Assembly: GCA_001465935.1 (NCBI GenBank)
Contig: LNKV01000029.1
Coordinates: forward strand, 81,215-145,214
Direction: 5' to 3'
Source: Clarireedia homoeocarpa
Lineage: Eukaryota > Ascomycota > Leotiomycetes > Helotiales > Rutstroemiaceae
DNA: 64,000 bases
How positions within the stretch are numbered: the stretch's first letter is position 1; each line of letters starts with the position of its first letter. Below the pieces are notes generated by a model. It saw only the letters and a program-made list of their open reading frames with translations. It was not told where the DNA came from and searched no databases. Below, piece by piece: positions 33,030 through 44,837 of this stretch. The position numbers and the translations under genes were made by a program.

Positions 33030-34192
33030 TCAAGGCACCAAAAGTACTTGTTTCCCCCATGCTGTCTCCGTTTTCGCTATTTTCATCGCTTCGTCAATTT
33101 GGTCCAATCCGTATTTGCCAATTGTTTTCACTCCTCCGCTAATTCCCAATTTTAGATTCCCCTTTTCGATCATTTTGATCATTCGCACTACCGCTTCTCT
33201 GGTATACATGAACCTCCCTTGTATTCTTAAGCTGCGCATCATAAGTGAGATATAATTTATCTCGATCGTGCCGAATATCCCACCCATGAAAGATGCTTTA
33301 CCAAATGCTCGCAATGCAGCCATGGCCGATGCAATGTGGGTGGACTTGGCTGCTGCATTAGGTGAAAAGTCTATGTATGCATCTGCACCCTTTCCACCGT
33401 TGCCTGCTGCTAAGACCATTGCCTGCGTGTCATTGTCTTGATCTCCTGTCAGTACGACCGTCCGAAGTCTTCCACTCGCATCAAATGTTTCCCTAAGGCT
33501 TGCCAGCGTTTGCTCGTTTCTTCCACACGCGACGACCGAAGCTCCCATGGCCAACGCTACTGTCACAGCGCTGCCTCCAAATCTTCCAGTAGCCGGGGCC
33601 ACAATCACTGTTTCCCCCGGAAGAAGATTAATGTCGCTCAGTCCGCCAAATGGCACGAGGTAGCCTATGAGAGCTTGTTAGAGCTGTCGCAAAATTAAGA
33701 AGCGCGGTTTGACTTGCTAGATATGTTACACAGATCATCAATAGTGTAGCCGAGCTCACCGCACAACAACCTTTCGTCAAGCACAAAAACATTCTCAAGG
33801 GGAAACTTCGCATACTCCGCAAAGGTTCCATGTCTCCATTCGCCTTCCATTAGTTTCATTGCGGCACCCCCATGCAAACCCATCAAAATAGCCAAATCAG
33901 GGTCGTCTCTCGCATGGATTGTGCTATCGCAATAAACCAACTGCCCAACTTCCAGAGAAACCGAATCAGCGCCCACGGAATAGACTCTTCCAATTGAACT
34001 CCCTCCTGGCGTGATGGGCAAGGTCATTGGATAAGGTAAAGATCCGTCAAGTACCGAAGGAAGATACGAGAGAACAAAGGTACCGAGAATCTTGACAACG
34101 ACAGATCCCGGACCACTTGTAGGAATTGGAACCTCATCTAGACTTAATGGTTGCCCCTTAGATTTTAGACGAAGTGCCTTCTGAGTTGCCAT
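33030..34192 (-). CDS. Zinc-type alcohol dehydrogenase-like protein (MDR superfamily)
   Basis: Exons 34192-33718 and 33664-33030, joined by an intron with a GC donor (GCAAGT) and CATAG acceptor; phases close to 369 residues. MDR features: N-terminal SLDEVPIPTSGPGSVVVKIL, a GroES-like region with PITPGGSSIGRVYSVG and LVYCD, and a Rossmann fold TVIVAPATGRFGGSAVTVAL with ACGRNEQTL. The canonical catalytic zinc ligands (Cys-His-Glu of GHE) are not obvious: where classical ADHs show GHE the sequence is PGGSSIG, so this is a zinc-less quinone reductase/ADH-like member. Fungal homologues act on small aldehydes, ketones or secondary metabolites. It is divergent from the phosphopantetheinyl transferase (650 bases between starts). 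Confidence 0.88.
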
Positions 34193-34840
34193 GCTACTGT
34201 AATATGATGCGACAGAGAAAATCATACGGAATAATGTGATTATTTTTCGTAACAAGGCGTCACATTTGCTTTTTATTAGAGCTATATACAATTTACTGCT
34301 CATCCTACAAGCCCGGGGATAGTAACGGACTTAACAAGTTAAGAGCTTGAAAATAATGGACCTCGACATCTTATCGGCGACGCATAAGTACAATCGGCGA
34401 GAAGTTCAACCATCCGGTACACTTGCTCAGTAGATGATCGACGGGGAATATCAAAGTGCTTGTAAACATATGCAGCTTAGTACGAATGTGTCATCACATC
34501 ACTGTTTATCTCAGCACCTTGCAGCTGCTGAGACGAGTGCTAACTCCGAGATTAATACCGAGATGAACAGCCACAAAACAGAAGATAATGCGCGAGCTCC
34601 AAGCAACCGAGAGTTACAAAAGAGTATAGAATTGAGCGCGAGAGGCTGGACTGGACATACTGAGAGGAAGTAGAAATCAGGAGTAGAGCAAAATCTGGGA
34701 AACAATGAACGGCGTCACGTCGCTTACTTAAGCGCTTAAGCCCCACCAGTTTGTCGGAGCTCCGGGGTCATCACCAGAAGTTGCTCTCGAAAGAATGCCT
34801 CCAATTTCATTTGGACGCAAACGATATCAGGACGAGCACA
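34193..34840. promoter_or_regulatory. Divergent promoter region, ADH-like gene and PPTase
   Basis: About 650 bases between opposing start codons. Contains CTTACTTAAGCGCTTAAGCC, an AGCGCT-centred palindrome around 34725-34738, close upstream of the PPTase; otherwise nothing specific. Short ORFs here are rejected. Confidence 0.45.
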
Positions 34841-35958
34841 ATGGCCACCACGGATGGAGAACCGCTCCTTATACAATGGCTAGTTGACACACGACCTTTA
34901 TGGCCCGTTTTGGGTAAGGATAAGCCTCGGGAAGCAGTTGCGGAGTTGAGAACAGTTGTGCGTACAGCAGACCATCCGTTTACTCCAATCTGACAATACG
35001 ATGTTAGGCATCCCGTGTGTTGGTGCTACTCCCGAAGTCTGAGCAGGAAGCTGTCTTAAAGTACTATCATATTAAAGATGCGAAAATGAGTCTAGCCTCG
35101 CAGCTTTTGAAGCACCTCGTCATCACGAAGTATTGCAAAGTTCCCTGGTCGAAAAGCACGATAACGCGGGCGGCGAACGGCAAGCCCTGCTACATACCTC
35201 ACGCAGGTCAACCGCGTATCGAGTTTAATGTGAGTCATCAAGCTGGTCTTGTCACATTAATTGCAGTGATTGGAGGAGATGGAAATACAAATGTCGGAAC
35301 AGATATCGTATGCGCGAATGAACGACTCTCTCACGACTACCAATATATCGAAAAGAACGGTTTCTTCGACTGGGTTGATATGTATGGAGATGTTTTTGCA
35401 GCATCTGAAATGGAATTCATGAAGCGCTCGGTGGTTGGGCTAGACAAGATCATTCCTGGAAGAACAATTTGCGGCCACGAAAACGATGAAGCTCTTTCGG
35501 AGTGCCAATTGAGAAACAGACAAGTGGATGTTACAGTCATGGACGATGATAATGGCACCGCAAAATTGAAGGTCAATAGTAATGTGGTCATTGACGAGAA
35601 GATACGAAGGTTCTATGCCATGTGGTGTTTACGAGAAGCCTATGTGAAAATGACTGGAGAGGCGTTGCTCGCGCCATGGTTGAAAGAGCTGGAAATATGC
35701 GACGTGCGAGCTCCGAACGCCACCGCTCTCGATGACCCGAATTCGCTCTTAGTTGGGGAGATTACAAGGGATTATCGTATCATCTTTAAAGGCAAAGAAA
35801 TTACCAATGTTGCGATGGATCTGACTGCACTGGGTTCCCATTATATGATTGGTGGTGCTCTGAGAATAGACGGCGAAGTCAGCGTGGCACTGGGCTCTTG
35901 GGAGCAAATAGATCTTGAAAAGGAAGTCCTAGAGCTTGGAGAGCCCTCAGTTGAATAG
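34841..35958 (+). CDS. npgA: 4'-phosphopantetheinyl transferase (Sfp/NpgA type)
   Basis: Exons 34841-34957 and 35008-35958 give 355 residues. The enzyme moves phosphopantetheine from CoA to carrier domains of polyketide synthases, non-ribosomal peptide synthetases and alpha-aminoadipate reductase. Motifs: LVTIALL-like region SLASQLLKHLVITKYCKVPW, the NGKPCY element, FNVSHQAGLVTLIAV, the Mg-binding VGTDIVCANER (Asp of the VGxD motif), and WCLREAYVKMTGEALLAPW containing the second acidic metal ligand (Glu of W..KEA, here REA). This is the NpgA/CfwA/PptA architecture with a long insertion between the two motifs (residues about 190-240). Length fits the fungal family (about 340-360). Gene symbol given by homology class only. 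Confidence 0.92.
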
Positions 35959-36569
35959 GCTATTGCCATAAATCATTTGACTGTCCATGGCTTAGTATAT
36001 CATCTTAATGACGGAAGCCAATGCGATTGCATAATGAGCGAATGAAGGTTCGGCCAAAAATGAGGAAACTTCCACGATTACCTCTCGTCAAATTGTGACT
36101 ATGTTTTCACCTTGGCCGTTGGTAGAAGCCCTTGTTCTTGACGCTGCCTTATTTTTTTTCTGGCCCAGGAATGAATGATTGGCCACTCACCCAGAGGATG
36201 ACGAGAGCCTAGAACCGTTACGAGAGAGGTTGATCTTCACCATTTTGGGGGATGGGGTACCCCACAACAGCTGCATATAGCACTAGTGCATGATCCACCA
36301 TTCCACTTATTCCCCAGATCTTCGCTCGAGCCGTATCTAATTTCCCATGCGGAGCAGTCGGAATTATCTCCGCCGATGGCAGTATCACCAATTTTAGAAC
36401 TTCGTCAGTGGCATATGCTCAATGAAAGACTCCCTAACAGAGAGCTGAGTGCAACTACATCCATCGCATATGTCATCAAAATTCAAAGCACACGTATCAT
36501 GAGGGGTATTCGGCCCAAGGGAGTTTCTCTTTATATCATACTCGGACGATCAAGATGATCAGAGTCCTA
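35959..36569. other. Intergenic, nothing recognised
   Basis: About 600 bases following the PPTase stop. ORF 36286-36558 has no features. This would be the 5' flank of the aquaglyceroporin pseudogene; no ATG in the coding frame is found here. Confidence 0.5.
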
Positions 36570-38038
36570 CGAGATGAGACTTCGCCGCGAAACACAACAA
36601 TAATAGGAACGAATATGGAAGTGGTCCGGGTCTCAAAGATCAGGGTGATAAGTTTCAGAGGTCTGATTCTGCATACAATGGCCATCTAGACAAAGCTGTG
36701 AATACTGCCGGGCCAGCACCGTCTCTGAAACCCACAGGAAGATCGAAAAGCCCCGAGTTTGGATACGCTGAACATCATGAACACCGACGGAGCTCAACTC
36801 TGTCACCGCCCGTTCGAGACTTAGATTTCCATGAATTGACCACAGCGAGTACCGAAAATACAAAGGTATCGCAGAAAAGGGCTGAGGAGATTGAACATCA
36901 ACAAACTTTGTCGTCAGTACGAACTCATCTGGGATTAGAGCGGGAAGCACCGGTACTTGACGAGCACGATGGTTATCTCCATTTACGTTGGAGTTCAGTA
37001 CGATATGTACTAAGAGAACCACTTGCGGAATTTTTCGGGACATTCATCATGGTGCTTTTCAGAAATAGAGGTGTAGCGCAGGTTTTATTAAGTGTCGGGT
37101 AGCAAACTGCTCCGGGCAAAGACGGGTTTGGAAGTTATCACAGCATCAATTGGGCGTAAGTTAACCGGTCCCTCCCAATCATCTGGATAATGACTTCTCT
37201 ATTTAGGTGGGGCATTGGTACTATGTTAGGCATTTATGTTGCAAGGGACTCTGGAGGGTTTCTAAATCCCGCGATCACTTTCTCATTCTGTGTATATCGC
37301 AAACTACCATGGCGCCGATTCCCTATTTACTTTCTTGCCCAGTCTCTAGGCGGACTTTGTGCGGCTGGCGTTATCTACATCAATTATATCGATGCAATCA
37401 ACAGCGTCGAGGGCCATGGTATCCGGACTGTGCCACCATCTCCGACTGGGACGGGGGGCATTTTCTGTACCTATCCGCAAGCCTTCCTCACGAAAGCCAG
37501 CCAATTCTTCAGTGAGTTTATCGCAAGCACGATACTCATGTTTGTTATCTTTGCACTAAAAGACGATTCTAATCCTGGTGCGATGAGAAAAAGCGGTGCC
37601 GGACCAATGTTTTCCCCCCCGCGTTGCTTTTCCTAATATTTGGTTTAGGGGCATGCTTTGGGTAAGCCTTTTTATAAGAATGTTGTAACTTTACCTGATC
37701 ACATCTAACTTATTCATATTTGCAGATGGGACACAGGCTATGCCATCAACCTCGCTCGAGATTTTGGACCACGCCTCATGTCTTATGCTGTAGGATACGT
37801 TGGTGTATGGAGTGCAGGAGGGTATTATTTCTGGATTCCAATGGTCGCACCATTCTGCGGATGTTTGTTTGGAGGATAATTGTATGATGTATTCGTTTAC
37901 ACTGGTCCAGAAAGCCCGGTCAATAATCCTTGGGGTGGGCTTCCCCTTACTTACAAAGCTTGGCAGAGAAGGGCGATTAGGAGGCGTTTGGTGAAGGGAA
38001 AGGAAGTGGAGGGTGATGATGCTGAGAAAGGACAGTAA
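36570..38038 (+). pseudogene. Aquaglyceroporin (MIP/FPS1-like) pseudogene
   Basis: MIP-family sequence is clear: REPLAEFFGTFIMVLF, WGIGTMLGIYVARDSGGFLNPAITFSF (first NPA box), RRFPIYFLAQSLGGLCAAG, QFFSEFIASTILMFVIFALKD, GWDTGYAINLARDFGPRLMSY (second box NLARD in place of NPAR, normal for this fungal group) and WIPMVAPFCGCLFGG. It is broken in three places: an in-frame TAG at about 37099-37101 after SVG, a frameshift in a T/C homopolymer at about 37608-37619, and TAA after GCLFGG near 37877. The open frame upstream has no ATG before a stop near 36567. Two introns still have good splice sites (about 37154-37205 and 37662-37726). The gene would have made a glycerol/water channel. End is TAA 38036-38038. 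Confidence 0.87.
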
Positions 38039-38455
38039 TGATATTGTAAAGTTCTAAGCACTGTAGAGCAAGGAGCTAGGATAGCTCTCAATTAGACAGG
38101 GGTTCGTTTTCGGTTAGCGTGCTTCTGTGTACCTGAGATAGAAGGTATGGATCACCACCACGGATTGCATACTAGTCACAGAAAATCACTGTCAATCTGG
38201 ATGATACCTAGCATTGAACATTATATATCTAGAATACAATGATATATCTAAAATGTCGATATGTTTTTGGGAGCTCGACCAGAGAGGTTACCGATGATTT
38301 ACCGAACCCGGTAGCCGAGGTTCCTCCATAAAACATCAGATAAGATATAAAAAGCAAACGAGCTGTCATATTTGATCAATAAATGTGCAAACGAGCAAAC
38401 AAACAAACAAGCAAACAAGCAAACGAAGCTGAAAGATACTCAAAGAGCTCACATC
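38039..38455. promoter_or_regulatory. Upstream region of acyl-CoA dehydrogenase gene
   Basis: About 415 bases. A simple AAACAAGC/AAACAAAC run (38393-38425) lies just upstream of ATG 38456, probably in the 5' untranslated leader. Nothing else recognised. Confidence 0.5.
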
Positions 38456-40023
38456 ATGTCTATTCCTACAGATGACGCCAGAACCAAGCCATCTTCAATC
38501 AGTAATGCTCAATTTCAACCCTTCGGTTCTCCTATTCCTTATGCCGAACCTCTATGGTACTCCCGAGATGTTTCCTTACATTACAACGATTCACACCGTA
38601 GATTGCGCCAATCCGTACGCAAATACGTAGACGAGGAGATACTTCCTTATGCCTTTGAATGGGAATCCGCTGGCGAAGTGCCAGACGCAGCACGTGCTAT
38701 CCTGATCACTTGTCTGAAACTCTGCTGATCCGTCATAGGCGTTCAAGAGGCACGCTGAGCTTGGTCATATGGCTCTGAGTGCAGGGCTTTCAGGCTTTCC
38801 ACTACCTGGCGGTATTCCGTCTTCAGAATGGGATTCCTGGCACACGTTGATTGTTACAGATGAACTGTCTCGTGTCGTGAGATCACACCCACATTCCAAA
38901 GGTAATTATAGCTTCCATGAATACTGACCTCATCTAGGGCTACACCGGTGTTCTCTGGGGCCTAGGGGGAGGCAACGGTATTGGAGTCCCCCCAATTGTT
39001 AACTTTGGAACGGACGAACAGAAATCAAGATTTCTTCCTGGTGTAGCAAACGGCAGTATCCGATTTTGTCTCGGAATCACCGAACCCGATGCCGGATCTG
39101 ATGTAGCGAACATCAAGACGACTGCCACCCGCGAAGGCAATCATTATATCGTGAACGGATCGAAGAAGTGGATCACCAATGGTATTTGGGCTGATTATGT
39201 CACCGCAGCCGTTCGAACCGGTAGTCCTGGCGCCGCAGGGATCTCACTCCTCATCATCCCTCTGAACTCTAAGGGCGTCAGCCGACGACGTATGCACAAC
39301 TCCGGTGTAAATGCTTCCGGAAGCACCTTCATAACCTTTGATGATGTTCTTGTTCCGGTCGATAACCTCCTTCATAAGGAGAACCGTGGTTTCGAGGTCA
39401 TCATGTCGAACTTCAACGCTGAACGAAGAAGTATTGCCACATCTGCCATCCGACTGAGCAGAGTGTGTCTCGAAGACGCCTGGAAGCATGCTTTGACACG
39501 AGAGACTTTTGGAAAGAAGCTCATCGAGAATTCGATCATTCGCGCAAAGTTCGCAAAGATGGGAAGGATGATAGAGCCTGCGCAGGCGTTCCTGGAACAG
39601 CTAACTTGGTTGATCGAATCGGATAGGAAGATGGGCGTGAACAACATAAGGGTTGGAGGTATGACTGCGCTGCTGAAGGTGATTAGCACACGCTGTTTGG
39701 AGAAGTGTGTTAGAGAAGCGCAGCAGGTGATGGGGGGCTTAGGCTATGCACGCGGAGGAAAGGGGGGGAGGTTCGATGTCCTCCTTCATAATACTTTCAT
39801 ATCTTCGCTGATTTTTTCCACAGGATTGAAGCTATTTCGAGAGATGTTCGAGTGATGGCTGTTGGTAAGTTGCCCTTGAATTTCGGCTTTGCTTGTTGTC
39901 GTTCGATGGAGTGCTAATGCTACTTCTGGAGGAGGTGGCAGTGAGGAGATCATGAGTGAGCTCGCAATCAAGGAAGAAGTTAAGGACTTGAAGAATTATT
40001 GGGCGAGATCAAGCAAGCTGTAG
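38456..40023 (+). CDS. Acyl-CoA dehydrogenase family flavoprotein
   Basis: Start ATG 38456; exon 1 ends near 38670-38690, then at least four more exons to TAG 40021-40023. Family blocks: LRQSVRKYVDEEILPYAFEW, FKRHAELGHMALSAGLSGFP, GVPPIVNFGTDEQKSRFLPG, the FAD/substrate motif CLGITEPDAGSD, KKWITNGIWADYVTAAVRTG, MSNFNAERRSIATSAIRL, LTRETFGKKLIENSIIRAKF, and a C-terminal QQVMGGLGYARGGKG followed by RDVRVMAVGGGSEEIMSELA. The AVGGGSEEIM motif carries Glu-Glu in the catalytic-base region of many ACADs. Probable fatty-acid or branched-chain acyl-CoA oxidation in mitochondrion or peroxisome; no clear targeting signal seen. The first intron's donor is uncertain: a GT at GAA/GTGCC, or a GC site four codons later that better matches the family. 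Confidence 0.88.
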
Positions 40024-42074
40024 GATATTTTTCTCGTGGGGTTTGGCTACTTTGGTAGGTTCTCGGCGGTTCTATTCGCCATCGGCCGCCACGTCTACAC
40101 TCTCGTGGTAAGTTTTGGCTGAGAGAAACAATGTAGGAGTTTCAACAGACACAGGCATTACTCCACGACAAAAGGATATAACAGCTATTGCCTATTTCTC
40201 TCGAACTGTTTCATTGATTGCGTGCTCTGGTCGAACTAATTTTAGATTGGTTAAAACCGATACTGGCTGGATAGCAAGGTTCCTAATTCGGACTCGCCTA
40301 TCTCCACAAGACTGCCTCGCCGTACTCAGTTTTGCTCATCCTTCCTCACAACTTTCCCGTACCACAAAAGTTTTATGACTGCCATCATCCATCAGCTACG
40401 TTTTATCATCCAAGAAACAATCTTCTCTATTAGCCATCTGGACTACTGTCCGTTCTCTCCTTACGTCTGGATAGAATATACCACGGTCAACCCTAAAGGT
40501 TCAGGAATACTTGCCCTTCCTCGAGCATTCTTTGCATCTTGCACAATACCCTCTGTTCAGACTTTTCCATCATTTCCTCAAGTCATCAACCACACACGAG
40601 ACCTGCAACACAAACTCTTCTCAACAAGTATCAAGTTAGCGATGTCAGAAATATCTCCCACAGAACAGTTCCGCGACTTTGACGCCCGCAAAGCCGAAGC
40701 GTTTGCAAGATGGTCATAACCCAAAAACCAATAGAGAATCCTTGGCTTAGCAATCCTCTGGAACAGCCCGATTAACAAAAATACATCACTACCGCACTAC
40801 TTTACACCTCGAAAACTACAGACAGCTTGGAACTACTAGTCTCTACGAGGGGAAAAAAAAAAAAAAAAAAAAAAACCCTTTTCCTTTGCGTTCGAACCAA
40901 ACATAGACGCTGGTCTCGATGATCAACCGACTTTAGCTCAGTTACTCCTTAACGGACACGCAATCGACAGGACACGGAGGCTGGATCCACTTCGCCATGA
41001 TTAGCTTAGCTCCACCCGCCGCTGCTGAGCATTTTCAAAAGAGAAGCGGCGAACAGAACAGTAGTCTATTAGGCTTGCGGGTTCTTACAAATTTTGCGCA
41101 GGAGCAACAGTCATCTGGACAACTTGACTTTCATGACTCATCATCGATCCGTCCAACAGTATCGCCCTTAAAGTGACACAGAAAGCCTTTGTGCTGCTGT
41201 CTACGTGCAGCAGAGAAGACAAGAAGGTGGTGGGATGTGTCGAAACTGACAAAGTAAGCGTTAAGAGTTGAGCCTGCGGCGAGGGCGGCGACATTCGGGC
41301 CAAATCATACGACACCAGAACTAAAGAGTGTCTGGGCGCTTTCATAAAGTAGGCTTTCGACCCAAAGGAGATTACATTCGATGAAGCAGAGCTTGATAAG
41401 TCGGAGCCAGGGAAGTGTCTCGACATAGGGTGGGGAGGCGGGAAGGGCCTGGCAGTCACACTGTTAGCTGGGACGGAAGTGGCAACGGAAACTGCAACAA
41501 CAACCATAACAACAACAGGCTCATCGAATATCTTGTGCTTTTTCGGCAATCTCGATTTATTATATCACAGCTCACAATAACATCAACGATGACTGTGCCA
41601 CGGAGATATATCCCGAAGCCAAAATACACCACGCACAACTGGCCAGTATCGCTTAGAAACGGCAACAACAACCATAACAACAATACCAATGACCTGACGA
41701 CAAAGTTTGGGTGCTATACAAGTACCAAAACTTGGCCAACCTGGCGGCTACGCCATACCAAGGAACCCCCTACAGTCGTCAGCTTTTGACCTCGGCGGCT
41801 TTCCTACAGCCACCGGATCTCGAAAACTTGATCACTCTGCAAACGCTTTCGGGCGTATTTAAAACAACGGATCACGGACAAGGAGGGTCCAAACCTATCA
41901 ATCCAAGACATCAGAAGGACTTACCCGCTAGAAGTGTTCCAGGAGGGAGCTCACATGCACCTCCTGGCAGACCTGCTACGTCACGCCATCGCCGTAATCG
42001 GCATCAACTACAAAGATATAGCACTCTCGATATACCACCTCTTTCTTCGACAGCTATTTCGGATTGTATAAGCT

Positions 42075-42780
42075 TGATCTATCATTAAGTATAATAGCTC
42101 CATGTAGTCTTCTAGGGAAAAAGGAGGCCCGGTAGCGACATTCTTTTTGGAGAAGTATAGAGAAAATCACAGACATAGCTGGGAAAACACTAGAGAGACC
42201 CTAGAGGACTACTTTGAGCTATCATACTTAATGATAGATCAATCATATGCCGGAGCCTCAGTCATTTCACCTCGTCCACTTCTTCCTTCCAGTTACGCCA
42301 CGGAGTTAATTAACCCAGCCATTTCGTCCCCCTTCTCGACAATTCAACTAGTGAAATAGAGAAGTGAGGGGTTCTCAACCCTGGAGGACTACTTTGAACT
42401 ATCATACTCAATGACAGATCAATCTTATAGCTGTCGAGGAAAAAGGAGGCTCGGTAGCGAAACTCTATTGAGAGAAGTACAGAGAAAATCCCAGATATAG
42501 CTGGGAAAACACTCTGGAGACACTGGAGGACTACTTCGAACTATCATACTTAATGATAGATCAGTCTTATGCCATTCCGTGTAGAACGGCCGGAGCCTCA
42601 GCCATCTCACCTCGTCCACTTCTTCCTTCCAGTTACGCCACGGAGTTAATTAACCCAGCCACAGCTATTTCACCTCATCCACTTCTTCCTCCCCGTCACG
42701 ACACGAAGTCAATTGAACCAGCCATTTCGTCTTCCTTCTCGACAATTCAACTAGTGAAATAGAGAAGTGAGGGGTTGAGA
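42075..42780. repeat. Tandem duplication with embedded inverted 18-mer
   Basis: Two copies of one unit: about 42108-42374 and 42430-42777 (offset near 322). Both run from GGAAAAAGGAGG through GAGGACTAC, ATACTTAATGATAGATCA, CCACTTCTTCCTTCCAGTTA and GACAATTCAACTAGTGAAAT to GAAGTGAGGGGTT. Copy 2 also has an internal duplication of the CCACTTCTTCC segment. The 18-mer TGATCTATCATTAAGTAT at 42075-42092 is the exact reverse complement of the sequence at 42224-42241 and 42546-42563. Confidence 0.9.
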
Positions 42781-42865
42781 ACCCGAGGGCGACGGGTGTG
42801 CCTCATAACGAGGTTTCTTTTCAACTTCCGTGCAGGATTGTTTAAGTCGGAGAGTAATGGTTTGT

Positions 42866-42935
42866 CAGGAAAGGGGTGGTATATCAAGAAAGGGGCGGTA
42901 TATCGAGAAAGGGGTGGTATATCGAGAAAGTCTGA
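42866..42935. repeat. Short tandem block GAAAGGGGTGGTATATC
   Basis: The unit GGAAAGGGGTGGTATATC with variants is repeated about three to four times (AAAGGGGTGGTATATC, AAAGGGGCGGTATATC, AAAGGGGTGGTATATC). It is immediately followed by one more partial copy after a short spacer. Confidence 0.8.
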
Positions 42936-43804
42936 AAACGGTGGTATATCAAGGAGAAATTGCTATAGTGAGGAATGTTGCGAGAACGTATGTCGTTGAA
43001 ACAGCGAAAAGTTTGGTCAATATTTACATCGCGCTTTCTTTTGTTGAGGGTGGATAAATTGCGTGCAAGACTGTTCATGTCGGAGAGTAGATATTTAGTT
43101 TCCAATGATAGGGAGAAGACACTCAATCAAACTCCAGTTTCCTATCTCTCAAACGCTGGACAAAGAGTCCATTGTGAATGCATCTAGCAACTCGTAGCAT
43201 GATAAATAGGCAATGCAAAAATATGCTAGTAGCATTTAGAAGCATACCTTTCCAACACTTAAACGATATTAGTAGAGAGTTGACAGCGACTTCTCAAAGA
43301 GAGCTAGAGATTAAATTCTAGCAAGCTACACATACTAAAATTTATAGTTTACTGACAGTTGCGAGAAGACAAACAAGATTGAAACAGTAGAATGGGGAGG
43401 TGACAGGCATACCTCCAGCGTTGATCTGCTCGCTGTTTTCGATGTTGCCCCTAGGCTTCTCGTCCCATCTGCTGCTTTCCTATGGCCCATCTTAATTTCA
43501 TTGCAAAATCACGCAATAATATGTCTGTAGCCGCAGGCTGTTTTCAAATCAGATCCCTCCTTCAATAAACGACACACAAAATACTCAAACTCTCGTCAAT
43601 ACAGAGAATACCGCGCCTTCGCATTTCCCGCTGCAAGAGTGCAGCAAGGATACACGTCGACGAAATCCTCAAATTCATCTTCTGCTCGCAGCTACAACTA
43701 GTGTCAGTCCATCTCCTTCTAGGAACAGGCATCTATCGTTTTTATTGTCGAGGTTAGTCACAATCCTTCTCTTATTTGATAAAGTTGTGACATTACCCGT
43801 GTTT

Positions 43805-44095
43805 ATGAAGTTTCTGATTTCTGACCTCTACTTAAGAGATCCCCGGAATTACACAGCAGCAAGCATCATAAGGATGGATTCTCTTATTGGGGACAGGGAG
43901 CCACTAGCTTTTGGGATCAAGATCACCCTAGTGAAATGGATCGTAGGAAAAATGCTTGCGTACTATGTTATTGAGAGGCTCGCCATTTTCCTCTGCTCTA
44001 ATTTAAAGCACATCGTAGGGTTTATCGATAGTCAAATGGGGGCTGATCTGCTTGGAGAAGTTCAAGAGCATGACGAAGATGTTGTTTTGGTTTAA
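43805..44095 (+). CDS. Hypothetical small protein (doubtful)
   Basis: ORF of 96 codons starting ATG 43805, MKFLISDLYLRDPRNYTA..., with a hydrophobic middle (KWIVGKMLAYYVIERLAIFLC) and an acidic C-terminus (EVQEHDEDVVLV). No family recognised, no splice evidence. It may be real because hydrophobic and charged parts are well separated, but chance cannot be excluded. Confidence 0.25.
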   Translation: MKFLISDLYLRDPRNYTAASIIRMDSLIGDREPLAFGIKITLVKWIVGKMLAYYVIERLAIFLCSNLKHIVGFIDSQMGADLLGEVQEHDEDVVLV

Positions 44096-44837
44096 AAAAT
44101 GCAATCTTGCCATCAAGGTACTAGCAACACTCGTGGAGCACATTTTGTTTTCTGCCTTTCGTTTACGAAATGGTAGCACCATAGAAACGTCCTAATCTGA
44201 AAGAAAAACCGACGTAAGCATAGATGGAGGCTCCAGCTTGCAGTTATCAAACGATCTTGGTCTTTTTCTCTTTTAGAACCACGTAAATCTAATGAAAAGT
44301 GAAGCTCGCTAATTCACTTCCATACATGTCTTTACGAAAGTCTCCTAGGCCATATTCTCCCTATCATCTTTCTCTAAGCCTTTACCCACCCCTTCTCTCT
44401 CTTCGATCTTGTTATTGAGTTCCTTCATAACCTTGGCATTCTGAGAGCATATTCAAATTATCGATGCTTTAATAAACTTGCTTCCTCTCCTAGACTCGTA
44501 GTCGACGAGAACCTCGCATCTCAGAGCCAGAGTTTTATCTATTCTCATACAGCTGCGTCGGCGGTTGAAGATTCTTTTCCTTTTGGTAAAAACATTTCGG
44601 GGCGCATTCAGAAGACTCTCCATAGCACAATATCAATTTCGAACATCGATACGACACTTTTGGCTCGATTGGATATCTCATAAGAATCACCATCCTAAGA
44701 CTCCCTCTTTCTACACTTGGCACTACTTTGAGTTAGTTTAGCACCCGCCTATTACTTTGACTTCCATTTCTTACCCCTTTGCAATTGATTTGATCCTTGT
44801 CTAACATATGTTTAAGTAGGCAATCAAACCCCCAAAA
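44096..44837. other. Intergenic, no feature recognised
   Basis: About 740 bases of pyrimidine-rich DNA between two weakly supported ORFs. No exon, RNA gene or repeat could be supported. The end probably contains the promoter and leader of the acidic ORF at 44838. Confidence 0.45.

Larger units (their letters stand above)
40024..43804. other. Gene-poor interval with duplicated DNA
   Basis: About 3.8 kb. No family-like exon; a plus ORF (40375-40719) and a minus ORF (41549-41085) have no features. Contains poly-A (40852-40875), a repeated CAACAACAACCATAACAAC motif at 41484 and 41670, a tandem duplication (42100-42780) and a short tandem block (42866-42935). Short ORF pieces near 41740-42070 look partly coding (AHMHLLADLLRHAIAVIGIN) but break up; possibly an old mobile element. 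Confidence 0.5.

Noticed and set aside
40115..40719. Plus-strand ORFs after the acyl-CoA dehydrogenase gene
   Set aside because: No start context or motif; likely 3' flank.
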